13,456 nucleotides of DNA. Origin: UBA4823 sp034436035 (GTDB lineage Bacteria; Chloroflexota; Anaerolineae; Anaerolineales; UBA4823). Shown here one piece after another: positions 12,285-13,456 of this stretch. The stretch spans positions 1 to 13,456 of the forward strand of contig DAOTVW010000026.1 of the NCBI GenBank assembly GCA_034436035.1. The letters are read 5' to 3'. Below the pieces are notes generated by a model. That model was given only the letters and a program-made list of their open reading frames with translations, did no database searches and was not told the DNA's origin. Position numbers and translations under genes: made by a program. How positions within the stretch are numbered: the first letter of the stretch is position 1; each line of letters begins with the position of its first letter.

Positions 12285-13325
12285 ATGAACCCCCCAGTGA
12301 GCTACACAACCGAAAACATCATCACCATCGAACGCCACATTTTGGAAGAGCAAAAAGCCCATCCAGAAGCCACCGGCGTTCTCACCGCTTTACTCTATGA
12401 TCTAGCTTTAGCAGGTAAATATATTGCAAGCCGTACTTGCCGGGCAGGATTAATGGATATTCTGGGGACAACAGAAAATTTCAACATCCAAGGCGAGCAA
12501 GTAATGAAATTGGACGAGCTGGCTGATGAGACAATTTACCGCCTAAATGACCACACCGGCAGACTAGCAGTGATGGCATCCGAAGAACACGCCGATATTA
12601 TGCCGATCCCAGAAAAATTTGAGGCGGGTAAATATGTTCTCCTCTTTGATCCGTTAGATGGATCATCGAATATTGATATCAATGCTCCAATTGGGACAAT
12701 CTTCGCCATCTACCGCCGCGTCACTCCAGAAGGGCCAGGTACCTTAGCGGACTGTTTGCAACCAGGCAAGGAAATGGTTGCAGGAGGTTACATCCTCTAC
12801 GGTAGCAGCACAATGTTGGTGTATTCTTCCGGCAATGGTACCCATGGCTTCACTCTTGATCCAACAATTGGCGAGTTCTTGTTATCCCACCCCAATATTC
12901 AAATCCCCGCCAAACCAAAATATTACAGCGTTAATCAAGGCTATGAAATCTATTGGAGTGAAGGGGTCAAGAAATTCACCGAATATCTCCAGGGTAAAGA
13001 TGGTCAAATTAAACCACTCTCTTTACGTTATATAGGTTCACTGGTTGGAGACTTTCATCGTACTTTACTATCGGGCGGCATCTTTTATTATCCTGCAGAT
13101 AAAAAAGATCCGAAACGCCCAACTGGAAAACTGCGCTTGCTTTATGAAGCGAATCCATTATCCTTTGTCATGAACCAAGCTGGCGGCTATGCTTCCGATG
13201 GACATCAATCGATTCTCGAAATCGTCCCTGATCAACTGCATCAACGAGTGCCCCTTTTTATCGGAAATCGCGAGCTGGTTGAAAAGGCGGAAGAATTCAT
13301 CCGTACTTACGATGACAAAGAATGA
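12285..13325 (+). CDS. fbp: Class I fructose-1,6-bisphosphatase
   Basis: The enzyme hydrolyses fructose-1,6-bisphosphate to fructose-6-phosphate, the committed step of gluconeogenesis, in the cytosol. The 346 residues fit class I. Metal-binding residues E100/E101 (ASEEHAD) and D122/D125 with the hallmark LLFDPLDGSSNIDIN (119-133) are intact. Substrate-binding RYIGSLVGDFHR (248-259) and the C-terminal GKLRLLYEANPLSFVMNQAGGYASDG (281-306) with E288 are also present. The ATG has AAGGAG five bases upstream. I see no terminator between fbp and the following lipoprotein gene 45 bases on, so they may be cotranscribed. Class II (GlpX) and class III enzymes lack this pattern. Confidence 0.97.
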   Translation: MNPPVSYTTENIITIERHILEEQKAHPEATGVLTALLYDLALAGKYIASRTCRAGLMDILGTTENFNIQGEQVMKLDELADETIYRLNDHTGRLAVMASEEHADIMPIPEKFEAGKYVLLFDPLDGSSNIDINAPIGTIFAIYRRVTPEGPGTLADCLQPGKEMVAGGYILYGSSTMLVYSSGNGTHGFTLDPTIGEFLLSHPNIQIPAKPKYYSVNQGYEIYWSEGVKKFTEYLQGKDGQIKPLSLRYIGSLVGDFHRTLLSGGIFYYPADKKDPKRPTGKLRLLYEANPLSFVMNQAGGYASDGHQSILEIVPDQLHQRVPLFIGNRELVEKAEEFIRTYDDKE

Positions 13326-13370
13326 AATGAAAAGTTAATCTAGAGTTTTTATCGGTGAGTCAGGAGTGTT

Positions 13371-13456
13371 ATGAACCAAAAACGTCATTTATCTTTGATA
13401 ATCCTGGTGAGCGCCTTAATTGCGCTCACCTTGTCCTGCAGTTTTTTCGGCGGGTT
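13371..13456 (+). CDS. Start of a lipoprotein gene, cut by the window edge
   Basis: An ATG at 13371 with AGGAG (13362-13366) four bases upstream opens a frame to the window edge, 28 full codons. The N-terminus MNQKRHLSLIILVSALIALTLSCSFFGG is a signal peptide with a basic start, a hydrophobic core and a cysteine at 23. The lipobox (TLSC) is not the most common form but is acceptable for a lipoprotein. The mature part is outside the window, so function cannot be named. Confidence 0.7.
   Translation, partial: MNQKRHLSLIILVSALIALTLSCSFFGG
13406..13430 (+). repeat. Perfect 9-bp hairpin inside a signal-peptide coding region
   Basis: GGTGAGCGC (13406-13414) and GCGCTCACC (13422-13430) are a perfect inverted repeat around the loop CTTAATT, 35 bases after the start codon. 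In the mRNA it would be a very stable stem. No T run follows directly, so it is not a standard terminator. It may slow early translation, or be a by-product of encoding VSALIALT. Confidence 0.6.

Overview
The window looks like chromosomal DNA from a bacterium of moderate to low GC content. My best guess is the Chloroflexota, class Anaerolineae or close to it. This is inference. It rests on the lipoprotein at 4409-4996, whose short VTREV/VTQVVT-type repeats and Pro/Thr linker are common in that phylum, on the mix of Gram-positive-like housekeeping proteins (Pdp, UdgB, Upp, a DUF2905 protein), and on an M23 peptidase with a golvesin-like domain. I recognise no transposase, phage structural gene or CRISPR array.

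Layout. (1) 1-1366 is accessory in character. A leftward cluster encodes a 56-aa ribbon-helix-helix (RHH) protein, an unrecognised 111-aa protein that overlaps it by 8 bases, and a third gene cut by the window edge. It is divergent from a 231-aa protein ending in a four-cysteine zinc ribbon. The 131-base divergent region holds two opposed promoters sharing one -35 region, each with repeats over its start that contain the same TATTTACCGTT element. (2) 1374-1636 holds a promoter with a palindrome, a tRNA-Leu(UAA) gene and a strong terminator. (3) 1685-4324 is a rightward operon: fmt, a histidine phosphatase and a ketopantoate-reductase-family gene, followed by a lipoprotein with its own promoter and a terminator placed inside the end of the convergent gene. 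(4) 9321-5009 is a leftward five-gene operon, ruvB - DUF2905 - queA - udgB - pdp, with joints from a 4-base overlap to a 16-base gap. (5) upp runs divergently from ruvB and convergently with an M23 peptidase gene. (6) 11342-13456 carries an AlkZ-like winged-helix protein, class I fructose-1,6-bisphosphatase and the start of a lipoprotein gene.

How the genes fit together. UdgB excises uracil from DNA, RuvB drives Holliday junction migration, Pdp splits pyrimidine nucleosides to free bases, and Upp returns uracil to UMP. Pyrimidine repair and salvage are therefore concentrated between 5009 and 10028. Fmt, tRNA-Leu and QueA belong to translation and tRNA modification. The part least explained by known families, and most worth a second look, is the divergent RHH/zinc-ribbon locus at 1-1366.
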